64,000 nucleotides of DNA from Bacteroidota bacterium. GTDB taxonomy: Bacteria > Bacteroidota > Bacteroidia > Bacteroidales > Prolixibacteraceae. How positions within the stretch are numbered: position 1 is the first letter of the stretch; the number at the start of each line of letters is the position of its first letter. The stretch is from positions 124,001 through 188,000 of the forward strand of contig JAEYNZ010000126.1 in the NCBI GenBank assembly GCA_023412195.1, written 5' to 3'. Below are positions 25,279 through 33,535 of the stretch, piece after piece. Both the position numbers and the translations under genes were made by a program. The notes beneath the pieces were generated by a model. It saw only the letters and a list, made by a program, of their open reading frames with translations. It ran no database searches and was not told the DNA's origin.

Positions 25279-26280
25279 ATGATGAAAAGCAAAAAAATTC
25301 TGTTTCACAAGGTTCCTGAAGGATTACCCGGTCCCGACTGTTTCAAAATTGTTGAAATGCCGGTGGCCGCCCCCGGGAAAGGGGAAGTACTGCTTAAAAC
25401 CTTGTTTGTTTCTGTTGATCCATATTTAAGGGGAAGGATGAGTGAGAGGAAATCATATACTACAGGATTCACCCCAGGTGAACCAATGAAATCAGCAATA
25501 GTTGCCCGGGTAACAGAATCAAATAATCCTGAGTATAAAAGTGGGGATCATGTAACGGGATTGCTAGAATGGGCAGAATACCAGGTCAGCCGGGGAGATG
25601 GTCTGACAAAAGTAAATGAACAGGATGCTCCTTTATCGGCATGGCTTGGGCTGCTGGGAATGCCTGGTTTAACGGCTTACCTTGGACTAATGGAAATAGG
25701 CCGACCTCAGAAGGGCGAAACACTGGTTGTTTCAGGTGCTGCAGGTGCTGTCGGCACTATTGCAGGGCAAATCGGAAAACTATTGGGCTGCCATGTTACA
25801 GGAATTGCAGGAAGCGACGAAAAAACAGACATGCTTCTCCATGAATTAAACTTTGATGAAGCCATTAATTACAGGAACTCAAATAATATAAGAAAGGACA
25901 TTTTAAAAGCTTGTCCTTCAGGGGTGGATATCTATTTTGACAATGTAGGAGGGGAAATTTCTGACGGAGTACTCATGAACATCAGTAAATTTGCAAGGAT
26001 CATTATTTGCGGTGCCATATCACAATACAATAAGGATCAAATGACAACAGGTCCGCGGCTTCAATCCCTCCTGTTGGTCAACAGTGCAATGATGAAAGGT
26101 TTTCTTGTAAATGATTATTACAGCAAGTTTCCCGAAGCACTCGGACAATTGATGCACTGGTACAGGGAGGGGAAGCTTCTTTTAAAAGAAACTGTAACTG
26201 AAGGTTTCGAATACATACCTGATGCATTTATCGGCCTTTTCGAAGGTGCCAACACAGGTAAAATGATTGTAAAAGTTTAA
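25279..26280 (+). CDS. NADPH-dependent oxidoreductase of the MDR family (PTGR/CurA-like)
   Basis: 333 residues. Zinc-free medium-chain dehydrogenase/reductase: PYLRGRMSERKSY near the N-terminus, the nucleotide-binding loop VSGAAGAVGTIAGQIGKLLG (about 153-172), DIYFDNVGGEISD and the late GANTGKMIVKV. Relatives reduce the double bond of alpha,beta-unsaturated ketones and aldehydes, for example curcumin or leukotriene derivatives, so a detoxifying role is likely. The true substrate is unknown. The frame starts MMK; either methionine could be used. Confidence 0.88.
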   Translation: MMKSKKILFHKVPEGLPGPDCFKIVEMPVAAPGKGEVLLKTLFVSVDPYLRGRMSERKSYTTGFTPGEPMKSAIVARVTESNNPEYKSGDHVTGLLEWAEYQVSRGDGLTKVNEQDAPLSAWLGLLGMPGLTAYLGLMEIGRPQKGETLVVSGAAGAVGTIAGQIGKLLGCHVTGIAGSDEKTDMLLHELNFDEAINYRNSNNIRKDILKACPSGVDIYFDNVGGEISDGVLMNISKFARIIICGAISQYNKDQMTTGPRLQSLLLVNSAMMKGFLVNDYYSKFPEALGQLMHWYREGKLLLKETVTEGFEYIPDAFIGLFEGANTGKMIVKV

Positions 26281-26310
26281 TGCCAGCTTCCCTGTAAAAG
26301 AAAATTCCTG

Positions 26311-27597
26311 CTAAATATCAAGCAGCTTCATATAAGGATCTTTCCCTGAAGAAAGCATCAAGGCAGGATTCTCAATAAATTCCTTAACTTTCATCAAAAA
26401 GCCCACAGAATCTTTACCATCTACTATCCGGTGATCATAAGAAAGCGCTACATACATCATCGGTCTGATTTCCACTTTACCGTTAATTGCAACCGGCCTG
26501 TCGAGAATATTATGCATCCCCAGGATACCTGACTGTGGAGGATTGAGAACGGGTGTAGAAAGCAACGAGCCAAACACTCCTCCATTAGTGATGGTAAACG
26601 TCCCTCCGGTCAGTTCTTCGACCGATATTTTTTTAGTTCTTGCCTTTTCTGCCAGATCCTTTATTTCCAGTTCAATCTGAGCTATAGATTTACTTTCTGC
26701 ATTTCTTACTACCGGAACCATTAACCCTTTTGGCGTTGAAACGGCAATACCTACATCAACAAACCGGGGTGAAAGGATTTCATCCCCGTCAAGCTGTGCA
26801 TTTACCATCGGATGATATTCAACTGCCATTGCCGCCGCTTTTGTAAAAAAAGACATGAATCCTACTTTAAAACCATGTTTTTCAACAAACTGCTGCTGAT
26901 ACTTCTTCCTGAGGTCCATCAGGTAACTCATGTCAATCTCGTTAAAGGTTGTGAGCATGGCTGTTTCATTTTTTACGGCCACAAGCCTCTGGCTCAACTT
27001 ACGCCGCAGGGAAGTCATGCGGTTTCTGTCAATCTCACGGGAAGCATTTTTATCTTTTCCCGGTTCAGCAAATGAGTCTTCAGGCGCATTTAAAACAGCC
27101 TCCACCTCCTTTTTCCCCAGCCTCTTTAACCCTTTGATCACATCCTCAACCGATAAACCATGTTCTTTCATCAGTGACCTGGCAACCGGGGTGACCTTTA
27201 CCTGTTCATGTTCCGGTTCATCTTCCTTCCCGGCAGGTTTTTCAGGCATCTCCTTTACCGCAGCCACAGGAGCTTCCTCTTCTATGGTTACTTTATTATT
27301 ATCTTCCTTAATAGATTCCTTCTTTTCCGGTTTGCCTGTTTTGTCACCTGCGGCGGAAGCAAAATCCGTATCAATTGTACATACAACTGAACCTACTTCA
27401 ACCATTTCACCTTCGGTAACCTTTATATCTATTTTACCTGCTTCACCTGACACTATTGTAAGAGTTGCCTTATCCGACTCCACTTCAGCAATTTCCTGAT
27501 CTTTTTCTACAACAGACCCATTTTCAACAAGCCATGTACCTATTTCAACTTCGGTAATTGATTCTCCCGGACTGGGAACTTTAACTTCTACTATCAT
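26311..27597 (-). CDS. sucB: Dihydrolipoyllysine-residue succinyltransferase (2-oxoglutarate dehydrogenase E2)
   Basis: 428 residues. One lipoyl domain (about 1-77) with the lipoylated lysine in EVESDKATL, a charged linker (about 85-135), the peripheral-subunit-binding domain (about 137-172, VTPVARSLMKEHGLS), and the catalytic acyltransferase core ending in SYDHRIVDGKDSVGFL with the catalytic histidine. It passes the succinyl group from E1 to coenzyme A in the citric acid cycle. It begins 12 bases after sucA stops. The E3 gene (lpd) is not in the window. Confidence 0.95.
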   Translation of the reverse strand: MIVEVKVPSPGESITEVEIGTWLVENGSVVEKDQEIAEVESDKATLTIVSGEAGKIDIKVTEGEMVEVGSVVCTIDTDFASAAGDKTGKPEKKESIKEDNNKVTIEEEAPVAAVKEMPEKPAGKEDEPEHEQVKVTPVARSLMKEHGLSVEDVIKGLKRLGKKEVEAVLNAPEDSFAEPGKDKNASREIDRNRMTSLRRKLSQRLVAVKNETAMLTTFNEIDMSYLMDLRKKYQQQFVEKHGFKVGFMSFFTKAAAMAVEYHPMVNAQLDGDEILSPRFVDVGIAVSTPKGLMVPVVRNAESKSIAQIELEIKDLAEKARTKKISVEELTGGTFTITNGGVFGSLLSTPVLNPPQSGILGMHNILDRPVAINGKVEIRPMMYVALSYDHRIVDGKDSVGFLMKVKEFIENPALMLSSGKDPYMKLLDI

Positions 27598-27609
27598 TCT
27601 GGTTCTTTT

Positions 27610-30342
27610 TTATGAGGCTATATATTCTTTCTTTTTGAAAACGCTTTCAAGAATCCTGTCCTGTGCCTGAGAATGAATTTCCATAAGACCCACTGCCGGA
27701 CTGGCACTTTCTGCACGTGAAACAAGTTTTAACCCGAGGGTACTGAGCTTCCGGTTAATAAAAGGCCAAGCACCCATGTTTTCAGGCTCATCCTGTGCCC
27801 ATACCAGTTCACTGGTATTGTACTTTTCGATGATTTTATGGATCTGATTATTGGGAATAGGATGAAGCTGTTCTATTCTGACAATTGCTACATTTTCAAT
27901 TCCATTCTCATGTTTGTATTTTTGAAGCGAATAAAATAATCTGCCTGAAGTAAATACCACCTTATCAATTTTTTCAGCATCTGCCTCAGCATCATCAATA
28001 ACCTCCTTGAAAACTCCGTTTTCCAATTCATCAAGCCTGGATACAACCTGAGGATGGCGCAGCAGGCTTTTGGGTGTAAAAACAATCAGGGGCAACCGCA
28101 TTTTCATTTTCACCTGGCGGCGCAGCAGATGAAACATATTAGCCGGTGTTGTGGGAACAGTTACCTGGATGTTGTTATTGGCTGAAAGTTCCAGAAAACG
28201 TTCAATTCGTCCGCTCGAATGCTCCGGCCCTTGTCCTTCATAACCATGAGGCAGGAAAAGAACAAGGTTATTCATCATTCCCCACTTTTCAAATGCAGCA
28301 GTAATATACTGATCGATAATAACCTGGGCAACATTGTGAAAGTCGCCAAATTGTGCTTCCCAGATGGTTAAACCGTTGGGCTGGGCCAATGCATATCCGT
28401 ATTCAAAACCAAGTACTGCATATTCAGAAAGCAACGAATTATAGACATGAAAAGGAGCCTGATCCTCCGCAACGTGTTTCAATGGAAAATACTTTTCATC
28501 CGTTCCTTCCAAAACAAAAGAGGCATGCCTGTGGGCAAAAGTACCCCTTTCTGTATCCTGTCCACTCAACCGGACAGGGTGACCTTCCGTAACAAGTGAA
28601 CCGTAAGCAAGTAATTCTGCCATAGCCCAATCAAGACGATCTTCAATCATCATCATGCGCCGGTCAGATAATATCCGGTTGACCTTGTTGAAAAATACCA
28701 TTCCCTTTGGAAGGTTGTTTATCTTCTCAGCAATTTGGACAAGCCTTTCATGGTTTACCCCTGTCTGAACCGATAAATCAAACATCGACTTCTGTGGGAG
28801 TTCATACCCTGAATACTCATCCATCAGAAATTTCCGGATAATCAGCCTTTCAATTTTCTTTGAATCTTCAAATTTCTGTTCAAGATATTTATCAAACTGC
28901 TTTATTTCTTTTTTTACTTCTTCAGGCGACATAATTTGAAGCTGATGAAGTTTTTCTGCGTAAATATCCCGCGGATTGGGATGTTTTGCAATTGCCTTAT
29001 ATAGCAATGGCTGTGTAAAGCGGGGTTCATCTCCTTCATTGTGTCCATATTTACGGTAACAAAGAATGTCAATGAAAACATCCGCATCGAATTTCTGCCT
29101 GAATTCCATAGCCAGCCTGATGGTATAAACAAGTGCTTCAACATCATCGCCATTTACATGAAATACAGGCGAACGTGTAACTTTAGCCACATCTGTGCAG
29201 TAGGTACTGGAACGGGCATCAAGATATGATGTGGTAAATCCAACCTGGTTGTTGATGATAAGATGAATGGTACCTCCGGTACGATAGCCATCAAGCTGCG
29301 ACATCTGGATGGCTTCGTAGACAATTCCCTGTGCAGCGATAGCTGCATCACCATGAATAATAATTCCGGCAGCTTTATTAAAATCTCCCTTATAAACTGA
29401 ATCAATCCGTGACCGTACCATCCCCTGTACAACAGGTCCTACTGCTTCCAGATGAGAGGGGTTTGGAACCAGCATCAGCTTCACTTTTTTTCCCAGGTCC
29501 GTATTGACTTCATTTTCATAACCCAGGTGGTACTTTACATCACCTGCCCAAATATCCTCCTCATACTCTTTACCATAAAATTCCTTAAATATTTTTTCAT
29601 ACGGCTTTTCAAGTATATTGGCAAGAACATTTAGCCGGCCACGGTGTGCCATTCCTATAATAAACTCTTCAATTCCAAGTTCCACTCCCCTTTCAATTAC
29701 CGCGTCAAGCGAAGGAATAAGGCTCTCTGCACCTTCCAAAGAAAAACGTTTCTGTCCGACGAACTTTTTATGTATAAAATTTTCAAATCCTACAGCCAGT
29801 TTAAGGTGGTAGAATATATCCTTCCGCTGGTCCTCAGAAAACTGAAGGGAGTTGCGGGTGCTTTCCATCTTTTCCTTCAGCCACTTTACAACCTCAGGTT
29901 TGCGCATATATACATACTCAACCCCCACAGAGCGACAATAGGTTTCCTCCAGATGTGCAATAATGTTTCTTAATTTTGCAGGGCCCAAACCGATATCCTT
30001 ACCGGCCTGAAATGTTTTGTCAAGATCTTCTTCAGATAATCCAAAATTCTCAATATCGAGTGTGGGTACATATTTCCGCCTGGCCCTGACAGGATTTGTT
30101 TTCGTGAAAAGATGACCCCGCTGACGGTATCCATGAATAAGACTCAGAATGGCAAACTCCTTATTCATCTCATCGGGCATTGGCCTTAACCCCTGTGCAG
30201 GATATGTTGTCCTTGCAAATTCAAATCCGGCAAAAAAATGCTGCCAGCTCTTATCCAGTGATTCAGGATTTTGAAGATATGTTTGATACAGGTCGTCAAT
30301 GGTTTCCTGCTCCTGGTTTCCGACTGATGAAAATTTATCCAT
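27610..30342 (-). CDS. sucA: 2-oxoglutarate dehydrogenase E1 component
   Basis: 910 residues from the ATG at 30342 (MDKFSSVGNQEQ), which fits the family N-terminus; a start nine codons earlier is possible. Domains: the short N-terminal E2-binding segment, the thiamine diphosphate module (IIHGDAAIAAQGIVYE, then NNQVGFTT), the transketolase pyrimidine-binding part (LSGQDTERGTFAHRHA) and the C-terminal OxoGdeHyase domain (WAQDEPENMGAWPFI). It decarboxylates 2-oxoglutarate and loads succinyl on lipoyl-E2, encoded next. The presence of this oxygen-linked enzyme together with nifJ suggests a flexible central metabolism. Confidence 0.96.
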   Translation of the reverse strand: MDKFSSVGNQEQETIDDLYQTYLQNPESLDKSWQHFFAGFEFARTTYPAQGLRPMPDEMNKEFAILSLIHGYRQRGHLFTKTNPVRARRKYVPTLDIENFGLSEEDLDKTFQAGKDIGLGPAKLRNIIAHLEETYCRSVGVEYVYMRKPEVVKWLKEKMESTRNSLQFSEDQRKDIFYHLKLAVGFENFIHKKFVGQKRFSLEGAESLIPSLDAVIERGVELGIEEFIIGMAHRGRLNVLANILEKPYEKIFKEFYGKEYEEDIWAGDVKYHLGYENEVNTDLGKKVKLMLVPNPSHLEAVGPVVQGMVRSRIDSVYKGDFNKAAGIIIHGDAAIAAQGIVYEAIQMSQLDGYRTGGTIHLIINNQVGFTTSYLDARSSTYCTDVAKVTRSPVFHVNGDDVEALVYTIRLAMEFRQKFDADVFIDILCYRKYGHNEGDEPRFTQPLLYKAIAKHPNPRDIYAEKLHQLQIMSPEEVKKEIKQFDKYLEQKFEDSKKIERLIIRKFLMDEYSGYELPQKSMFDLSVQTGVNHERLVQIAEKINNLPKGMVFFNKVNRILSDRRMMMIEDRLDWAMAELLAYGSLVTEGHPVRLSGQDTERGTFAHRHASFVLEGTDEKYFPLKHVAEDQAPFHVYNSLLSEYAVLGFEYGYALAQPNGLTIWEAQFGDFHNVAQVIIDQYITAAFEKWGMMNNLVLFLPHGYEGQGPEHSSGRIERFLELSANNNIQVTVPTTPANMFHLLRRQVKMKMRLPLIVFTPKSLLRHPQVVSRLDELENGVFKEVIDDAEADAEKIDKVVFTSGRLFYSLQKYKHENGIENVAIVRIEQLHPIPNNQIHKIIEKYNTSELVWAQDEPENMGAWPFINRKLSTLGLKLVSRAESASPAVGLMEIHSQAQDRILESVFKKKEYIAS

Positions 30343-30416
30343 TTCCAAGTTTAATGTTGTTAGTAACAAACAATACAGTTTTTTTAATGTTTATCCGAAG
30401 TTGTCTAATTCTCCTA

Positions 30417-30424
30417 CAAAAATA
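30417..30424 (-). promoter_or_regulatory. -7 box before sucA-sucB
   Basis: On the minus strand TATTTTTG fits TAnnTTTG, 74 bases before the sucA ATG at 30342. No TTTG at -33. It lies in the divergent gap shared with the DUF5777 gene. Confidence 0.4.
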
Positions 30425-30553
30425 GCATTAAAATATCTGTATAGAGGATATGTTATCTTCTGTTTAACCTATATTGCTATATTCCAGTTAAAAATAACCC
30501 TTTTCTGCTAAAACAAAATGCAATTCAAATATGTTTTTATACAAAATAATCAG

Positions 30554-31381
30554 ATGATTAGGTATGTAATTATAGTACTGGCGGTATTCCATTTTCAGAT
30601 TTCCATTGCTCAACCCGATTCAGCAGAGGAAATTATTGATAACAACTTCAGGGGAACCCGTTTTGTTAACGAGCATTCTGTAAACCTTGCAGAAAAAGGG
30701 GAATTGTTGTTTCTGATACAGCACAGGTTTGGACAAATTGACGGAGGATTGTACGAATTATTCGGACTTGACCAGGCGACAATGCGTTTGGGATTCGAAT
30801 ATGGTGTATCCAATCATCTTAATATCGGGCTTGGACGGAGTTCATGGCTGAAGACCTATGATTTGTTTGTAAAATATAGATTCTTGCAGCAAAATTCAAA
30901 TTTCCCCCTAACTCTGGCTGCTTTGGCAGGAACATCGGTTCCGACATTGAGGAATTATTTTCCTTCATCAGAAGATGACCTGACTTCAAAATCATCAGCT
31001 TATGGCCAGTTGCTGGCTGCAATCAATCTTGGCAATACTTCATTCCAACTTTCCCCTGGCTTTATGTCAACCGGATACCTTCCAACCGAAAACAGAAGCT
31101 ACTCCTTAATAACCACCGGACTTGCAGGAACAGTTAAATTTTCAGATATGGTATCCGTAAACCTCGAATACCTGCACTGGTACAATTCAGAATTTTCAGG
31201 CACAAAACCCCTATCTCTTGGGTTAGATATACATACCAGGGGCCATCTTTTCCAGTTAATCCTTTCAAATTCACAGCAAATGTTCAGTCAGGGCCTTTAT
31301 ACAGCAACCATGGGAACATGGGAGAAAGGCACTGTCTATTTCGGGTTTAACCTGATCAGAGAATTTAGATTACATTATTAA
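30554..31381 (+). CDS. DUF5777-type outer-membrane beta-barrel-like protein
   Basis: 275 residues from the ATG at 30554, chosen because it gives a signal peptide (MIRYVIIVLAVFHFQISIAQ); an upstream ATG at 30518 adds 12 unlikely residues. The rest alternates polar and hydrophobic residues in many strands with aromatic ends (HRFGQIDGGLYELFGLDQ, SNHLNIGLGRSSWLKTYDLF, GTVYFGFNLIREFRLHY), as expected for a beta barrel. It matches my recollection of the DUF5777 family of Bacteroidota. It sits 12 bases before the Rieske gene, so the two are very likely one operon. Confidence 0.7.
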   Translation: MIRYVIIVLAVFHFQISIAQPDSAEEIIDNNFRGTRFVNEHSVNLAEKGELLFLIQHRFGQIDGGLYELFGLDQATMRLGFEYGVSNHLNIGLGRSSWLKTYDLFVKYRFLQQNSNFPLTLAALAGTSVPTLRNYFPSSEDDLTSKSSAYGQLLAAINLGNTSFQLSPGFMSTGYLPTENRSYSLITTGLAGTVKFSDMVSVNLEYLHWYNSEFSGTKPLSLGLDIHTRGHLFQLILSNSQQMFSQGLYTATMGTWEKGTVYFGFNLIREFRLHY

Positions 31382-31393
31382 TACCCCATATTT

Positions 31394-31819
31394 ATGGAAA
31401 GAAAAGTCTTCATTCAAAAATTTGCGATGGGTAGCAGCCTTTTGCTTACTGCTCCATTAATCTTCAATTCCTGCAGTGACGGAAATGACGATGTACTTGA
31501 CGATGTCAATAATCCAGGCGGTGGTATTAAAGTTGATTTAAACAATCAAAACTTTTCTGCCCTTAAAACTGTAGGCGGTTTTGCCTATACTGGTGATATT
31601 ATTGTTATCCGGACTACAGAAACAGCTTATATTGCCCTCTCGAAAATTTGCACCCATGAAGGTTGTACTGTAGGTTACAACAAAGATACAAATCAGTTGC
31701 CATGTCCTTGTCATGGATCAGTTTTTTCAGCAACCGGAAGTGTAGTCAATGGTCCTGCCCAGTCAAACCTGAAGGTTTACAGTGTAAAGAAAGAAGGAGA
31801 CATTCTCACCATTAGCTGA
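31394..31819 (+). CDS. Rieske [2Fe-2S] lipoprotein
   Basis: 141 residues. The signal peptide ends in a lipobox-like FNSC (residue about 27), preceded by a twin-basic start (MERKVFIQKF) that hints at Tat-like export. The Rieske cluster motif is complete: CTHEGC and, 16 residues later, CPCHGS, which give the Cys-x-His and Cys-x-x-His ligands. The domain follows an aspartate-rich linker. It likely carries electrons at the cell envelope. Unlike cytochrome bc1 Rieske proteins there are no partner cytochrome genes; the only neighbour is the beta-barrel protein. Confidence 0.85.
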   Translation: MERKVFIQKFAMGSSLLLTAPLIFNSCSDGNDDVLDDVNNPGGGIKVDLNNQNFSALKTVGGFAYTGDIIVIRTTETAYIALSKICTHEGCTVGYNKDTNQLPCPCHGSVFSATGSVVNGPAQSNLKVYSVKKEGDILTIS

Positions 31820-31964
31820 AGTATCTTTTTATAACCATATGATGGCTGTGAACCCAGAGTCTGATGCAAAGCAAGTGCATATAATACCTGAATATATCAG
31901 GGTGTAATTCTATTAAACAAATCAGAATTGAAATGATTTACTGTCAAGCCAGTTTTAAGCTGAC

Positions 31965-32231
31965 TTATTCATGGGTATAATGCTTTCGTATTTTTGTTTG
32001 AATATCCCAAACAACTTCCAGTCCGGCAGGAAAAATCAGGTAATCACCGGGTTTAATGATAATAGAATCGAATTCAGAAACAACTGTGGCATTCCCTTCT
32101 ATGATATAACAATGTTCAGTTTTATCATAATACCATTCAATCTTATCTTCTTCATGTTCCCACACCGGCCAGGAAAATACTCCAGCCTCTTCCAGTTCTG
32201 CCTGTTCCGGTTGTTCTATCTCAATTCTCAT
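31965..32231 (-). CDS. Small cupin-domain protein
   Basis: 88 residues from the ATG at 32231 (MRIEIEQPEQAELEE). A TTG six codons upstream is in frame but lies inside the predicted -7 box, so it cannot be the start. One cupin barrel of the DUF861 type: WPVWEHEEDKIEWYYDKTEH, then EGNATVVSEFDSIIIKPGDY and FPAGLEVVWDI. Metal ligands are only partly present. Function unknown; relatives include ethanolamine- and ureidoglycine-related cupins. Confidence 0.8.
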   Translation of the reverse strand: MRIEIEQPEQAELEEAGVFSWPVWEHEEDKIEWYYDKTEHCYIIEGNATVVSEFDSIIIKPGDYLIFPAGLEVVWDIQTKIRKHYTHE

Positions 32232-32246
32232 TGCTGTGATTTTGTG

Positions 32247-32254
32247 CAAAAATA
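32247..32254 (-). promoter_or_regulatory. -7 box of the cupin gene, which decides its start
   Basis: On the minus strand TATTTTTG fits TAnnTTTG. Transcription should start near 32240, so the upstream in-frame TTG (32249) is not transcribed and the ATG at 32231 is the start. Confidence 0.5.
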
Positions 32255-32380
32255 AAAAAGAAACTTATTTGTATCCCGTTACGAACAAAAATTTATTCTG
32301 ACAAGTAACAACTCATCCATCATATTGTTCTGATTAACCAAAAGCAAGTATTGTTGTTCCCACCATGAAAAGCCAACAAC

Positions 32381-32974
32381 ATGAATGAATTCTGGAATAA
32401 CCGGTATTCAACCGGTGAGTATGCTTACGAAACCCTGCCTGGTGAATTTCTTAAATCTGAGGTGGAAAAGCTTAATCCGGATAAAATTCTTTTTCCGGCA
32501 GAAGGAGAAGGAAGAAACCCAGCCTATGCAGCCTGTATGGGTTGGCAAGTATTTGCCTTTGATATCAGTACTGAAGCTAAACTAAAAGAAGATAAACTGG
32601 CAGGCCTGAACAAAGTAAATATTCATTACACCGTATCCCCAGTTGAAGAAATAATTTATCCCGACGCATTTTTCGACTGTATCTTCTTCATTTTTGAACA
32701 TTTCCCGCCTCAAATCCGCAACAGGCATCACCGGAAACTGCTCAGATTTCTAAGACCCGGAGGAACAATTATTCTTGAAGGCCTTTCAAAAAAACAGATT
32801 CCAATGGATTCATGCGGACCATAAGATCCTGGCAGGTTGTTTTCCAAAAAGGAACAGGAAAATGATTTCGGTTCTTTATCAGCTTGCCTGATCAGTGAAA
32901 CCAATTATATCCTTGACGAGGGTAAGTACCACCAGGGACCAGCAGCAGTAATTCGGTTGACGGGAAAAAAATAG
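32381..32974 (+). pseudogene. SAM-dependent methyltransferase interrupted by TAA
   Basis: The frame reads 147 codons, meets TAA at 32822-32824, then continues in the same frame for 49 more codons to TAG at 32972. Both parts look like one class I methyltransferase: FWNNRYSTGEYAYETLPGEF, PAEGEGRNPAYAACMGW (SAM-binding), RFLRPGGTIILEG before the stop, and ILDEGKYHQGPAAVIRLTGK after it, a typical family C-terminus. Read through, it would be about 197 codons, normal for this family (TehB-like/Methyltransf_25). A single base change of a sense codon explains it. The product ending at 147 would lack the last strands of the fold. Confidence 0.8.
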
Positions 32975-33535
32975 GTCGTATTTCACCTGAAACCCATAGG
33001 CATTCGTTTCTTCACGGGCGAAGAAGTCAGTTATATTTTGTCAAATCAGCTTCAGCAGAACCTTTGGCTGGCAATCGGGGTTCCAGTGGACACTGAAACC
33101 GGGCAATGAAATTACCAATGCATAAAATACCTTGTTTGCCAGTCAAACCAATGTATTTCAAATGGATGAATAAGCACTCCGGCTAAAAACGAAATACAAC
33201 ATAAGATTTTAGAAAAATCTGAAACAAAATAGTTCTCTATACGTTTTAAATATATCAGGCATAAAAATCCATGCACACATTCTTTTATAAATAGGAATAA
33301 CTGACGGAATGATTATAAACACATATCTTATTTATTAATCCTGAAAGCCACAAAGGTTCTAAGTATAAATTGATTGCACAATAAGAAAAGACAACAAAAA
33401 AGAGTATAAATTTTGGTATGTAATAACTATTTGTTATAATTGCACCCGAATTTTCAACAGATTCTCGTCTCCACTTGATTTTTTTTCCAACAATTATCAA
33501 TTATACTTTAGGAAAAGATAATAATACTATATACA
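32975..33535. other. Intergenic region without a recognised gene
   Basis: About 560 bases between the broken methyltransferase and rho. An open stretch near 33020-33130 on the plus strand does not resemble a known family. The last 150 bases are AT-rich and should carry the rho promoter; TACTTTAG near 33506-33516 is a poor -7 match. No RNA element was recognised. Confidence 0.4.

Noticed and set aside
33020..33130. Open plus-strand stretch after the broken methyltransferase
   Set aside because: No start codon in a good place and no recognisable motif; probably non-coding or an unreadable remnant.
33285..33500. 71-residue minus-strand frame upstream of rho
   Set aside because: It lies in AT-rich leader DNA, has no family resemblance, and runs against the likely rho promoter.
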